DNA of 42,173 bases from GCA-2862585 sp036340235 (GCA_036340235.1 JAYYZE010000038.1:1-42173); one strand, 5' to 3'. Numbered from the stretch's first letter, positions 7,744 through 17,148 are shown. The notes: a model not told the origin generated them from the letters alone. Numbers and translations: made by a program.

Positions 7744-8616
7744 ATGATTTTTAACGAACTTAAAAATAGCTTTAACAAAGGCAGTGTGTTAAGCCGTTTG
7801 ATATACATCAACCTATTTTTATTTGTCATCATCAAAGTTGTAGGTGTGGTATTTTTTCTTTTTAATGTCGATAACATACACCTAAACAGTTTTTTGGCTT
7901 TGGCCGCAAATGCAAAGACATTAATAAGCCGACCATGGACACCACTGACCTACATGTTTACACATACTGGCTTCTTACATCTTTTTTTCAATCTGTTGTG
8001 GCTATATTTTGGCGGCAGTATTTTTCTAAAATACCTGAGCAACAAACAATTAGTTAGCACTTATTTCTTGGGTGGCTTTTTTGGCGGATTGTTTTACGTT
8101 CTCTCCTACAACTACTTTCCTGCTTTTAAAGAAGCTATGATTAGCTCTAGCGCGATGGGTGCATCGGCTTCCGTATTAGCCATTCTTATTGGCATTGCTA
8201 CCGTTGCTCCTAACTATAACGTAAACTTAACATTCATAGGAAATGTTAAACTTAAATACATAGCAATCATAATCACTGTGCTCGATTTAATTCTTATTCC
8301 AGAAGGCAATGCAGGTGGTCATATAGCTCATTTGGGTGGAGCATTCTATGGTTTTTTCTTTGCACAACAACTAAAGAAAGGTAAAGATATTTCCAAATGG
8401 TTTGATTCATTAATGATCTACATAGTGTCGGCTTTTGAAAGTAAGCCTAGAATGAAATCTGTTTATAAAAAACCCATGACCGATGACCAGTGGAGAGCAA
8501 ATAAAGCCCAAAAACAAAACGAAATTAATCACATACTGGACAAGATTGCCAAATCGGGATACGATAGTCTGACAAAGCAAGAAAAGGATATTTTGTTTAG
8601 AGAAAGTAACAAGTAA
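7744..8616 (+). CDS. Rhomboid family intramembrane serine protease (second of two)
   Basis: A 290-residue membrane protein with the rhomboid layout. HTGFLHLFFNLLWLYFGG carries the oxyanion motif, GASASVLAI places the nucleophile at Ser141, and HIAHLGGAFYGF supplies His196. The usual GxSG is GASA here, a variant that leaves the nucleophilic serine intact. A basic C-terminal cytosolic tail of about 85 residues (from KGKDISKW onward) has a helical end (QNEINHILDKIAKSGYDSL) that the first copy lacks. The tail resembles the short C-terminal segment often seen in Bacteroidota rhomboids. It is co-transcribed with the first rhomboid and the downstream nuclease-like gene. Confidence 0.88.
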   Translation: MIFNELKNSFNKGSVLSRLIYINLFLFVIIKVVGVVFFLFNVDNIHLNSFLALAANAKTLISRPWTPLTYMFTHTGFLHLFFNLLWLYFGGSIFLKYLSNKQLVSTYFLGGFFGGLFYVLSYNYFPAFKEAMISSSAMGASASVLAILIGIATVAPNYNVNLTFIGNVKLKYIAIIITVLDLILIPEGNAGGHIAHLGGAFYGFFFAQQLKKGKDISKWFDSLMIYIVSAFESKPRMKSVYKKPMTDDQWRANKAQKQNEINHILDKIAKSGYDSLTKQEKDILFRESNK

Positions 8617-8623
8617 TACACCT

Positions 8624-9640
8624 ATGAATTTATTCTTATACCTTCTTAATAGTGTAACTTTATTTTGCTTGTTTATTTCCTATTCCACTCCATACATAAA
8701 TCCTGACTCTATCTTGTGGCCAGTTGCCTTTTTAGGCCTTGCATACCCTTTTTTGTTACTCATTAACTGCCTATTTTTGGTCTATTGGCTAATAAGATTT
8801 AAAAGACATTTTTGGACAAATTTAATAATCATTTCTATTGGACTTGGCCATTTTAACAATCACTTTCAGTTTTTTGACAACCAACAAAACAACCTACATC
8901 GTTTTTCAGTCATGAGTTTTAATGTCAGACTATTCAATGCTTACAACTGGATTGAAAAGAAAACCACTAGTGATGATATTGTTAATTTTATTAATACTTC
9001 CACTAGTGACATTGTCTGCCTACAAGAATTCTATGCTCCAGATGCTTTGCCTAGCATTAACTATCCTCACAAGCACATTGGCCTTCAGAAGAATAGAAAA
9101 AAATGGCGAATGGCCACCTATTCAGCTTATCCAATCATCAACAAGGGAACAGTTAGCATTTTTGGAGAAACAAAAAATAATGTCTGTATTTTCTCTGATA
9201 TTCACTTAAAAGGAGACACCATACGCCTATACAACTTACACTTAGCATCAAACTGGTTTCAAAAAGAAGATTATGAATTTTTGGAACGTCCAAGCGTAGA
9301 AGGAGTGGAACACATTATAGAACGACTAAAAATTTCGTTTTCAAAACGATCAAAACAAGTACAAGCCATTAAAAAACACATGAACACATGCAATTATCCA
9401 ATAATTGTTTGTGGGGATTTTAATGATACACCCAACTCGTACGCATACAAGGTTCTTTCTGAAGGTTTAAATGATAGTTTTTCAATAAAGGGATCAGGAA
9501 TTAGCAGCACATACAATGGTAAAATTCCATTGCTTAGAATTGACTATGTGTTATTCAGTCCAGAACTTTCACTCTCCAATTTCAAAACCCACAAAGCCAA
9601 CCTATCAGACCATTTCCCCATTCAAAGTTTTTTTAATTAA
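8624..9640 (+). CDS. Membrane-anchored endonuclease/exonuclease/phosphatase family protein
   Basis: A 338-residue protein. Residues 1-90 hold three membrane helices. The rest is the endonuclease/exonuclease/phosphatase (EEP) fold with its metal and catalytic residues: MSFNVRLFNAY, IVCLQEFYAP (metal Glu), LYNLHLAS, IVCGDFNDTPNS (Asp-x-Asn), RIDYVLFS and LSDHFPI (Asp-His). The catalytic domain is expected on the periplasmic side if the helices insert conventionally. Substrate could be nucleic acid, a phospholipid head group or an inositol phosphate; the sequence does not decide. Last gene of the mutL operon. Its 3' end overlaps the convergent peptide-binding gene by eight bases. Confidence 0.85.
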   Translation: MNLFLYLLNSVTLFCLFISYSTPYINPDSILWPVAFLGLAYPFLLLINCLFLVYWLIRFKRHFWTNLIIISIGLGHFNNHFQFFDNQQNNLHRFSVMSFNVRLFNAYNWIEKKTTSDDIVNFINTSTSDIVCLQEFYAPDALPSINYPHKHIGLQKNRKKWRMATYSAYPIINKGTVSIFGETKNNVCIFSDIHLKGDTIRLYNLHLASNWFQKEDYEFLERPSVEGVEHIIERLKISFSKRSKQVQAIKKHMNTCNYPIIVCGDFNDTPNSYAYKVLSEGLNDSFSIKGSGISSTYNGKIPLLRIDYVLFSPELSLSNFKTHKANLSDHFPIQSFFN

Positions 9641-11210
9641 ATTTAGTTTTCGATACTGTTTTAAGTTCTAATAAATTCATAGCGTTGGAAGGCAATCCAT
9701 CAATATTGTTTTGTACAAAACGAACAACTTGATCATAATATAAAGGAACAACTGCTGCTTCTTGCATAATTATGTTATTCATTTTTCGGTAAAAACCAAT
9801 TCGCTTTTGGCTAGAAACTTCTTTCATTGCCGCTTCATACAGGGCGTCAAATTCATCACTAGAAAAGTGGGTATAATTAGGTCCCCCAGGACAAAAGTTT
9901 TTTGAGTAGAACAATGCCAAATAATTCTCAGCATCAGCATAATCGGCTATCCACGAACCTCTAAAAAAGTTCAATTTAGAAGTCGCCACCATCTGACGAT
10001 GTGTCGAAGGAGGATTCATATTGATGGCAATCGAAATTCCAATTTCTGATAATTGGCTTTGCATAAATTCACACAAATCTAAATACGACGATGTGGTATG
10101 TAAAGTCAGTTGCACATTTTGTAATTGGTGTTCATTCAAAAGCGCTTTAGCCAAGCTAGGATTATAATCGTAGGCAATGTACGACTCTGAAAAAGCGGGT
10201 AAGCCTTTTGGAATAAAACCATGAATGGCAGGCGTACCTATATTATTGCGCAGATAGGTAATCATTTTTTTCCTATCGAAACCATAATTAACGGCTTGAC
10301 GAACCGCTAAATGTTGTGATGGCGATAAATTATTTTCGTCCATTAGAAAACCTAAATATTCGGTATTTAGGTAGGGCATGGTATTAAGCTTTATTTTATC
10401 AGCATAGACCGCTTTCAACTGTCCGTTCTTTTCAAGTACTTCGTCTTTGTAAGATACATCAAGACCAGAAATAAAATCAAGATTACCTTTTAAAAACTCC
10501 AAAAAAGCAGATTGCTTATCTTTAATAAACGAAATGGAAACAGCATCCAACAAAGGCAAACCCTTTTCGTAAAATTCTGTGTTTTTTCTGAAAACCAGTT
10601 TGATATTGTCTTTCCAATATTGAAAATGAAATGGCCCTGTACCGATAGGATGATCTCTAAATACACTAGACTCCACTACCTTTTGTGGAACCACAGAACA
10701 ATAAGACATACTCAGTAACCCTAAAAATGGAGGAAATGACTCATACAAACTGATTGACAGCGTACTGTCATTAATTGCCTGATAGTTTGCTACGTTGTTC
10801 ATCACCCATGCTCCAGGAGAAGCCAATTGCTTATCTGTCAATCGTTTGAAACTATATATAAAATCAGACGCTTTTACTAAGCGGTCCTTTTTTGAATCAA
10901 ATGCTGGGTGAGAGTGAAAATACACGTCTGTCCTTAAGTTAAACACATATCGTTTAGCATTACTAGAAACAGACCAAGACTTAGCAATAGCTGGTTTAAT
11001 TCTCAAATTAGAATCCAACTCAACCAAACCATCAAAAAGTTGATTAACCGCCCAAACACTGGCTTGATCTTTAGCAAAAGCAGGGTCTAAACTGTTGATT
11101 CCTGATGATTCATTGTATTTAAAAATAGAAAGTGAAGCATTCTTATCCTCTATTTGACAGGAAGCCAAACAAACAAGCAAAACAAAGAAGCACAACGTAT
11201 GGAATTTCAT
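9633..11210 (-). CDS. Peptide ABC transporter substrate-binding lipoprotein (SBP family 5), orphan
   Basis: A 525-residue extracytoplasmic solute-binding protein of the OppA/DppA family. ATG at 11210 gives the lipoprotein signal MKFHTLCFFVLLVCLASC with Cys18 as lipidation site. Family features include GINSLDPAFAKD, LFDGLVELDSNLRIKPAIAK, a PIGTGPFHFQYW segment and a C-terminal NNIIMQEAAVVPLYYDQV. It should bind oligopeptides in the periplasm for delivery to a DppB/DppC-type permease. No permease or ATPase gene is adjacent. The nearest are a lone DppB-like gene at 32351-33427 and the operon at 36896-41489. The gene is monocistronic and convergent with the preceding operon. Confidence 0.88.
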   Translation of the reverse strand: MKFHTLCFFVLLVCLASCQIEDKNASLSIFKYNESSGINSLDPAFAKDQASVWAVNQLFDGLVELDSNLRIKPAIAKSWSVSSNAKRYVFNLRTDVYFHSHPAFDSKKDRLVKASDFIYSFKRLTDKQLASPGAWVMNNVANYQAINDSTLSISLYESFPPFLGLLSMSYCSVVPQKVVESSVFRDHPIGTGPFHFQYWKDNIKLVFRKNTEFYEKGLPLLDAVSISFIKDKQSAFLEFLKGNLDFISGLDVSYKDEVLEKNGQLKAVYADKIKLNTMPYLNTEYLGFLMDENNLSPSQHLAVRQAVNYGFDRKKMITYLRNNIGTPAIHGFIPKGLPAFSESYIAYDYNPSLAKALLNEHQLQNVQLTLHTTSSYLDLCEFMQSQLSEIGISIAINMNPPSTHRQMVATSKLNFFRGSWIADYADAENYLALFYSKNFCPGGPNYTHFSSDEFDALYEAAMKEVSSQKRIGFYRKMNNIIMQEAAVVPLYYDQVVRFVQNNIDGLPSNAMNLLELKTVSKTKFN

Positions 11211-11474
11211 TTTGTAAAAATACAAATCCAGCCTAAAAGGAAAAATTAGAATGATGTCAAACTAATCAACTAAACTGTTTCTTGGTTAGCTATATTGTAG
11301 TAATAACAATTGTCGCAAAAACTATTTTTAGCTGTTTCCTGATAGACTGGACGTAATTAAAACTAAAAAAAATGAAAAAACAAACTATACTCTTTTTACG
11401 TTGACAAATTGAAAAAGGTTTCATTAATAATTAATTAACTCCTGTTTTTGGTTTTTATAAAACAGATTAAACCC

Positions 11475-11482
11475 TACTTTTG
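11475..11482 (+). promoter_or_regulatory. -7 promoter box of the mtaB operon
   Basis: TACTTTTG, an exact TAnnTTTG match, ends three bases before the ATG at 11486. A TTTG about 24 bases upstream is too far for ideal -33 spacing. The transcript would begin at or within the start codon. The rest of the gap 11211-11474 shows no gene. Confidence 0.5.
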
Positions 11483-11485
11483 CGT

Positions 11486-12808
11486 ATGATTAAAAACAAA
11501 CCAAAAGTTGCTTTTTATACGCAAGGTTGTAAATTAAATTTCTCGGAAACGTCAACTATTTCTAGAAAGTTAGTTAAAGAAAATTATCAAAAAGTCGACT
11601 TTCAACAAAAAGCTGATATTTATGTTATCAACACCTGCTCAGTAACTCAAAACGCTGACAAAGAGTGTAAACAAATTGTTCGATCAGCGCTTAAAAACTC
11701 ACCCAATGCTTTCATAATTGTAGTGGGTTGTTATGCCCAACTAAAACCTGATGAAATTGCCAACATCGATGGCGTTGACATGGTATTGGGAGCCACCGAA
11801 AAATTTAATCTTACCCACTATCTAAATGATCTAAGTAAACGAGATTACACCGAAGTTCATTCTTGTGAGATTCAAGATGCCAACACCTTTGAAGAGGCCT
11901 TTTCCTTAGGCGACAGAACCAGAGCCTTTTTAAAAGTACAAGATGGCTGTGACTACAAGTGCACCTATTGCACCATCCCATTAGCCCGCGGTATCAGTCG
12001 AAGTGACAAACTTCAAAATGTACTAAACAACGCCAAATCAATCTCTGAAAAAGGCATTCAAGAGATAGTACTAACGGGCGTCAATATTGGGGATTATGGC
12101 AAAGGCGAATTTGGAAACAAAAAGCACGAACACACTTTTTTAGACTTAGTAAAAGCACTTGATGAGGTTGACGGCATACAAAGAGTACGTATTTCGTCCA
12201 TTGAGCCAAACCTTCTTAAAGACGAAACCATCGATTTTGTGGCCAGCTCCAATACCTTTGTGCCACATTTTCATATCCCCTTACAGTCGGGATCAGATGA
12301 CATTCTAAAACGTATGAAAAGACGCTATCTGACGGACTTGTACAGCCAACGTGTTTCATACATTAAGTCCATAATGCCCCATTGCTGTATTGGAGTCGAT
12401 GTCATAGTCGGTTTTCCTGGCGAAAACAATGAACATTTTATGCAAACCTATAACTATTTAAATAAGCTGGACATCTCTTACCTTCATGTGTTTAGCTACT
12501 CTGAAAGAGCCAATACGGAAGCGGTATCAATGAGTGATATTGTTGAAAAGAGAGTAAGACACAAAAGAAGTAAAATGTTACGCGTTTTATCCGCCAAAAA
12601 GAAACGTCATTTTTACCAAAATCAAAAAGGCACACAACGACAAGTCATTTTTGAAAAAGAAAACAAAGATGGCTTTATGTATGGCTACACTGAGAATTAC
12701 ATTAGAGTGAAAACCCCATACAAGGCTCATTTTGAAAATAAAATAAAAAAAACACTATTAGATGAGATGGATGAAACTGGAGTTTATATCTTTGAAGAAA
12801 TTAAATAA
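11486..12808 (+). CDS. mtaB: tRNA (N6-threonylcarbamoyladenosine-37-C2)-methylthiotransferase MtaB
   Basis: A 440-residue radical SAM enzyme that converts t6A37 to ms2t6A37 in tRNAs decoding ANN codons. The N-terminal UPF0004 domain carries the auxiliary-cluster cysteines (FYTQGCKLNFSE, INTCSVT, VVGCYAQ). The radical SAM core has Cys155-x3-Cys159-x2-Cys162 in GCDYKCTYC, followed by TIPLARGISRS, the MtaB-type signature. A C-terminal TRAM-like domain occupies about 375-440. ATG at 11486 is chosen over a TTG two codons upstream because the promoter box overlaps that TTG. Four bases separate it from lgt. Confidence 0.95.
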   Translation: MIKNKPKVAFYTQGCKLNFSETSTISRKLVKENYQKVDFQQKADIYVINTCSVTQNADKECKQIVRSALKNSPNAFIIVVGCYAQLKPDEIANIDGVDMVLGATEKFNLTHYLNDLSKRDYTEVHSCEIQDANTFEEAFSLGDRTRAFLKVQDGCDYKCTYCTIPLARGISRSDKLQNVLNNAKSISEKGIQEIVLTGVNIGDYGKGEFGNKKHEHTFLDLVKALDEVDGIQRVRISSIEPNLLKDETIDFVASSNTFVPHFHIPLQSGSDDILKRMKRRYLTDLYSQRVSYIKSIMPHCCIGVDVIVGFPGENNEHFMQTYNYLNKLDISYLHVFSYSERANTEAVSMSDIVEKRVRHKRSKMLRVLSAKKKRHFYQNQKGTQRQVIFEKENKDGFMYGYTENYIRVKTPYKAHFENKIKKTLLDEMDETGVYIFEEIK

Positions 12809-12811
12809 CCC

Positions 12812-13975
12812 ATGTACCCTAATATTAGCTATCTTATAAACGACTTATTTGGCATCTATATCCCTCTTCCCATACAAACCTTTGGTTTTTTTGTTGCCAT
12901 TGCCATTCTAATGGCTAGCTGGACCCTCAAACTAGAACTCAAACGGAAAGAAGAGGAAGGACTTATTTCTTCCATCAAACAAAAAAAGGTTGTTGGTCAA
13001 AAATTACGCCCACATCAATTAGTATATTCGCTGATTGTTGGTTTTCTAATTGGATACAAGCTGCTATATGTGGCCTTGAACTATGCCCAATTTGTTGACA
13101 ACCCACAATCAATGTTACTTTCTACCGAGGGTCATTTGCTAGGTGGTTTTTTAGTTGGATTTATCAATGTATTTTTAAAATACCGCGATGCCAAAAAACA
13201 AGAGTTGAAGAATCCACAAACTATCACACAAACCATTGCCCCATACCAATTGGTTGGCAACATTACCATGATTGCTGTTTTTTCAGGAATCATTGGTGCC
13301 AAATTATTCCACAACTTAGAAAACATGAGCGACTTTTTGGCTGATCCAGTTGGCCAATTGCTGTCGTTTAGTGGACTTACCTTCTACGGGGGACTCATAC
13401 TAGGAGCTATTTCTGTCATCTATTACACAAGAAAAAATGGCATCCACTACAAACACATAAGCGATGCGGCTGCTCCTGGATTAATGTTGGCCTATGGAAT
13501 TGGCCGCATGGGTTGTCACTTTTCTGGTGATGGCGATTGGGGCATACAAAACCTGGCGCCAAAACCCGAGTGGCTAAGCTTTTTGCCCGATTGGGCATGG
13601 GCCTACACCTATCCTAATAACGTTATCAATGCTGGTGTACCCATTGAAGGGTGCGTAGGCAATTATTGCCATGAGTTGCTGTTTCCTGTGTTTCCTACAC
13701 CCATCTATGAAATTGCCTTATCATTGGGAATATTTGCGTTGCTTTGGTCAATCAGAAAACGCATTAAAATACCTGGGCTTATTTTTGGAATTTACCTTGT
13801 GTTCAATGGACTAGAACGCTTTTTTATAGAAAAAATCCGCGTAAATACCAAGTACATCATTTTTGGTAACGAGATTACACAGGCCGAAATTATTTCATCT
13901 GTATTGATAATAATTGGTCTGGCGATCGTTATTAATCTATATTCAACTAATAAAAACAAGCCCGTCGAATCGTGA
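12812..13975 (+). CDS. lgt: Prolipoprotein diacylglyceryl transferase, with internal duplication
   Basis: This 387-residue inner-membrane enzyme transfers diacylglycerol from phosphatidylglycerol to the lipobox cysteine of prolipoproteins. The Lgt signature GIGRMGCHFSGDGDWG (residues 229-244, Arg232) and the late GLERFFIEKIRVN with its conserved arginine are present. It is roughly 100 residues longer than typical Lgt. The extra length is explained by two similar segments, residues about 78-129 and 159-210, both with G-x-KL, F-x-x-x-P, LLS and G-x-x-x-GG motifs. Both resemble the same membrane segment of E. coli Lgt, and neither keeps the HGG histidine of that enzyme. Substrate proteins in this window include the YncE-like and the two peptide-binding lipoproteins. 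Confidence 0.93.
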   Translation: MYPNISYLINDLFGIYIPLPIQTFGFFVAIAILMASWTLKLELKRKEEEGLISSIKQKKVVGQKLRPHQLVYSLIVGFLIGYKLLYVALNYAQFVDNPQSMLLSTEGHLLGGFLVGFINVFLKYRDAKKQELKNPQTITQTIAPYQLVGNITMIAVFSGIIGAKLFHNLENMSDFLADPVGQLLSFSGLTFYGGLILGAISVIYYTRKNGIHYKHISDAAAPGLMLAYGIGRMGCHFSGDGDWGIQNLAPKPEWLSFLPDWAWAYTYPNNVINAGVPIEGCVGNYCHELLFPVFPTPIYEIALSLGIFALLWSIRKRIKIPGLIFGIYLVFNGLERFFIEKIRVNTKYIIFGNEITQAEIISSVLIIIGLAIVINLYSTNKNKPVES

Positions 13976-14976
13976 AATACTATTCGCTCATAAAGCTTAA
14001 TAACTGGATTAAAAACCCAAGGATAAAGCTCTTTTTTGTCTACCTCTTACACCGGTTTAATAGACGCTATTTAGGTGTTCATTTTGACCCCGTTAATGCT
14101 TGCAACCTTAGATGTAAAATGTGTTATTTTACAGATGAAAATTACGTGAAAAAGCTAAAAGGTATTTTCCCAAAAGACGACCTGCCCTATTTTGGAAAAG
14201 CGGTTTTGAAAAGAGCCATAAAACTACAAATTGGTTGTGGCACAGAGCCTACCCTTTACAAAGATCTTGACGCCATAATCAAACTGGGAAAAGACTATAA
14301 AGTTCCTTACATTTCCATGACTACCAATGCCAACAACATAGAACTGGACAAACTAAGAAATTGGTGCCGACTGGGGCTTGACGAAATTACCGTCTCATTG
14401 CATGGCGTAAACAAAACCACCTATGAAGACATGATGGGTCGTGGCAACTTCGACCGCTTTCTTGAATCGTTGGAGCACATCACCACAGTAAAAAACGAAT
14501 TTCCATCTTTTCAATTGCGAGTTAACTACACCTTCAACGAAGATAACTTCGACCAACTAGCTCAGTTCTGGACGATCTTTGACAACATCAAAATTGATAC
14601 TCTTCAAATTCGACCTATTAAAAATATGGGCAATACAGCCTATCAAAATTTTAACATGAAAGGCATCATTCCCAAATACGAACACATCCTTCAACAACTA
14701 CGCTTGGAGTGTGAAAAGCGAAACGCTACCTTTATTGCACCCAAATTATACCAGCTAAAGCAAAAACTATCAATCAATAGCGTCATTCAAAACTTCACCT
14801 ACTGCTACATTTCGCCTACTACCTTTTGGAAAGAGGGCTATGACTGGAAACACGAAAGCTTCAATCAATTCTCAAAACGTACCAAGTGGGGGAAACATAT
14901 TTTGTCCAAAACCTTTGGCTCAAAAGCCGAATTAGCAAAACTGAAAAACGAAAGTTTGAACTATGAGTTAAGCTAA
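13972..14976 (+). CDS. Radical SAM domain protein of unknown function
   Basis: A 334-residue protein starting with GTG, which overlaps the lgt TGA (GTGA), so it is translationally coupled. The radical SAM cluster is Cys44-x3-Cys48-x2-Cys51 in NACNLRCKMCYF. Next come TTNAN, DEITVSLHGVNK and LQIRPIKNMGN, consistent with the partial TIM barrel of the MoaA/SPASM-like group. The C-terminus has no obvious SPASM cysteine set: only one cysteine in FTYCYISPTTFW and one in RLECEKRN. The substrate is unknown. The association with lgt may mean only shared transcription. It closes with a strong terminator whose 5' arm lies in the last codons. Confidence 0.8.
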   Translation: MKYYSLIKLNNWIKNPRIKLFFVYLLHRFNRRYLGVHFDPVNACNLRCKMCYFTDENYVKKLKGIFPKDDLPYFGKAVLKRAIKLQIGCGTEPTLYKDLDAIIKLGKDYKVPYISMTTNANNIELDKLRNWCRLGLDEITVSLHGVNKTTYEDMMGRGNFDRFLESLEHITTVKNEFPSFQLRVNYTFNEDNFDQLAQFWTIFDNIKIDTLQIRPIKNMGNTAYQNFNMKGIIPKYEHILQQLRLECEKRNATFIAPKLYQLKQKLSINSVIQNFTYCYISPTTFWKEGYDWKHESFNQFSKRTKWGKHILSKTFGSKAELAKLKNESLNYELS

Positions 14977-14990
14977 ACTCATAGTTTTTT
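14959..14990 (+). terminator. Rho-independent terminator of the mtaB-lgt-radical SAM operon
   Basis: A perfect 11-bp stem, AACTATGAGTT (14959-14969) with AACTCATAGTT (14976-14986), has a six-base loop and runs into T residues. The left arm and loop cover the end of the reading frame, including the stop codon. Confidence 0.85.
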
Positions 14991-15032
14991 ATTGATGCAT
15001 TAAATTTAGAAGAAGAATAAAACAATACTCGT

Positions 15033-16439
15033 TCAATCCCTTTTAATCAGAAAACACAAACCAATGAAGGTAATCGCTCCATTTATCATTAGTAGCTCAA
15101 ATCCGAAAGGGATATATAGCTGTAAAATATAGGCAGCTATAGGAGATAATACAGCAACAAGCGGCACAAACTTATCTCTAATATCCCACTTAGTAAAAAT
15201 ACCAAATGTGAAAAAACCCAATAGCGGTCCGTAGGTATAGCCCGCCACTTTAAAAAGGGCAGAAATGACACTATCGTCATTTATGGCCTTAAAAATAAGA
15301 ATAGCCAAGACTAAGGCCAACGAAAAGCCAATATGTACCAGCTTTCTCGTTTGAAGACCATTGGATTTGTTTTCAATATCTAAAAAATCGACACAAAATG
15401 AAGTGGTTAGAGATGTAAGCGCCGAATCAGCACTAGAATAGGCCGCCGCTATCAGTCCCAAAATAAAAAATACTCCCACAGCTATGCCCAAATCTCCCTG
15501 TAATGCTACTATGGGGAACAAATCATCGCCTTTGGTAACAGTAAGTCCTATCTGTTGAGCATATAAATAAAGAAGTGCACCAAGGACTAGAAAAAAAATA
15601 TTGACCACTACCAAAGCAATACTAAACGAATACATATTCTTCTTGGCCTCAGGCAAACTTCGACAGGATAGATTTTTTTGCATCATATCTTGGTCTAAAC
15701 CAGTCATGACAACAGCTAAAAAAGCACCAGAAAAAAATTGCTTGACAAAATGCTGTTTGCCTTTCCAAAAAAACACTTGAGAATAGTCGCTTTGGCTAAT
15801 AGTACTTACTAGTTCCGCTAAACCAAGGTTCATCTTGTCAGAAATGAGCCAAATACTCACCCCTACTGCCGAAAGCATAAATAGGGTTTGTAGAGTATCT
15901 GTCCAAATAATGGTTTTAATACCACTTCGAAAAGTGTAAATCCATATCAATACGATGGTTAACGAAACAGTGAGCCAAAAAGGCACATTCCATGCATCGA
16001 ATATGGCTATTTGCATTACATTAGCCACCAGATACAATCTAAAAGATGCCCCAATAGTACGCGAGAGTAAGAAAAAAAAGGCGCCTGTTTTGTGGGTAGT
16101 CTCCCCAAGTCGATTTCCTAGGTAAGCATAAATAGACGTCAAATTCATGCGATAATAAATGGGCATCAAAACATTGGCAATGACAAAATAGCCAGCCGTC
16201 ATACCCAAAATCATCTGCATGTAGCTAAATTGACTATCGGCTACCCAGCCAGGTACGGAAATAAAGGTAACACCCGACAAGGTGGCCCCTATCATTCCAA
16301 ATGAAACTATGTACCATGGTGATTGTTTGTTGCCCAAAAAGAAAGCATCGTTACTATCGCTTTTGGCTGTAAAAAAGGAAACAATGATGAGCCCAATAAA
16401 ATAAAGGACTATGATGGAAAGAATGAGTGATGGTGACAT
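15033..16439 (-). CDS. Sodium:solute symporter (SSS family)
   Basis: A 468-residue polytopic transporter with about 13 membrane helices, expected to take up a small solute with Na+. Family features include the opening SLILSIIVLYFIGLIIVSFF, the helix-1/2 region YIVSFGMIGATLSGVTFISVPGW (residues about 43-65), which is typical of the sodium-binding region, and AAAYSSADSALTSLTTSF around the helix-8 sodium site. The solute cannot be told from the sequence; members carry sugars, amino acids, vitamins and choline-like molecules. It starts two bases downstream of the recR stop, so it is the second gene of that operon. Confidence 0.9.
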   Translation of the reverse strand: MSPSLILSIIVLYFIGLIIVSFFTAKSDSNDAFFLGNKQSPWYIVSFGMIGATLSGVTFISVPGWVADSQFSYMQMILGMTAGYFVIANVLMPIYYRMNLTSIYAYLGNRLGETTHKTGAFFFLLSRTIGASFRLYLVANVMQIAIFDAWNVPFWLTVSLTIVLIWIYTFRSGIKTIIWTDTLQTLFMLSAVGVSIWLISDKMNLGLAELVSTISQSDYSQVFFWKGKQHFVKQFFSGAFLAVVMTGLDQDMMQKNLSCRSLPEAKKNMYSFSIALVVVNIFFLVLGALLYLYAQQIGLTVTKGDDLFPIVALQGDLGIAVGVFFILGLIAAAYSSADSALTSLTTSFCVDFLDIENKSNGLQTRKLVHIGFSLALVLAILIFKAINDDSVISALFKVAGYTYGPLLGFFTFGIFTKWDIRDKFVPLVAVLSPIAAYILQLYIPFGFELLMINGAITFIGLCFLIKRD

Positions 16440-16441
16440 AC

Positions 16442-17059
16442 TTATTTGGCTAAAGAATTTTCATAGGGCGTACGATTGACAATAGAACGTCCAAGTGTGA
16501 CTTCGTCGGCATACTCTAACTCATCACCAATGGATATACCACGTGCAATAACACTCATCTTTACATTAAATTCTCTTAATCGCTTAAAAATATAAAAATT
16601 GGTGGTGTCGCCCTCCATAGTCGTACTTAAAGCAAGAATAACTTCCTTAACATCATTAGAGGCCACCTTTTGCACCAACGATTCGATGTTAATATCTTCT
16701 GGACCAATTCCATCTATGGGTGACAAAATACCACCCAAAACATGGTATTTTCCTTTAAACTGATGGGTGTTTTCAATAGCTATCACATCACGAGTATCTT
16801 CAACTACACACAACGTTTGCCCTTCTCTACTAGTGTCAGAACATATTTGGCATATATCCGTTTCCGAAATATTATGACATTGCGAGCAATAGTTAATATT
16901 GTTTATCAGATCAATAAACGATTGTCCAAAATCGTGAACTTCCGATTTATCCATTTTTAGCAAATGAAGCGTTAATCGTAATGCTGACTTACGCCCTACA
17001 CCTGGCAACTTGGCGAACTGATCCACCGCCTGTTCAATAAGCTTGGAAGAATAATGCAT
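16442..17059 (-). CDS. recR: Recombination protein RecR
   Basis: A 205-residue RecR of the RecFOR pathway, which helps load RecA at gaps. The start MHYSSKLIEQAVDQFAKLPG is the canonical opening, so an upstream in-frame start at 17134 is rejected. The helix-hairpin-helix region is LPGVGRKSALRL (residues 18-29). The zinc finger is Cys58/Cys61/Cys70/Cys73 in NYCSQCHNIS and ICQIC, and the Toprim domain begins at LCVVEDTRDVIAIE and includes YHVLGGILSPIDGIGPEDI. The C-terminal ARGISIGDELEYADEVTLGR motif is intact. A -7 box three bases before the ATG predicts a leaderless mRNA. Confidence 0.96.
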   Translation of the reverse strand: MHYSSKLIEQAVDQFAKLPGVGRKSALRLTLHLLKMDKSEVHDFGQSFIDLINNINYCSQCHNISETDICQICSDTSREGQTLCVVEDTRDVIAIENTHQFKGKYHVLGGILSPIDGIGPEDINIESLVQKVASNDVKEVILALSTTMEGDTTNFYIFKRLREFNVKMSVIARGISIGDELEYADEVTLGRSIVNRTPYENSLAK

Positions 17060-17062
17060 ACA

Positions 17063-17070
17063 CAAAAATA
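17063..17070 (-). promoter_or_regulatory. -7 promoter box of recR
   Basis: The minus strand reads TATTTTTG, an exact TAnnTTTG match, three bases before the recR ATG at 17059. It faces the glycosyltransferase promoter across about 80 bases. Confidence 0.5.
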
Positions 17071-17148
17071 AGGTAATAGGCTCATTTTTTTCATCACTCA
17101 TTAATGGAGTTATCGACAAAACTAACTCAAACACAAAACATATTATTC

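Noticed and set aside
11371..11403. Tiny frame MKKQTILFLR before mtaB
   Set aside because: Ten codons with no continuation; resembles the start of a signal peptide by chance in AT-rich DNA.
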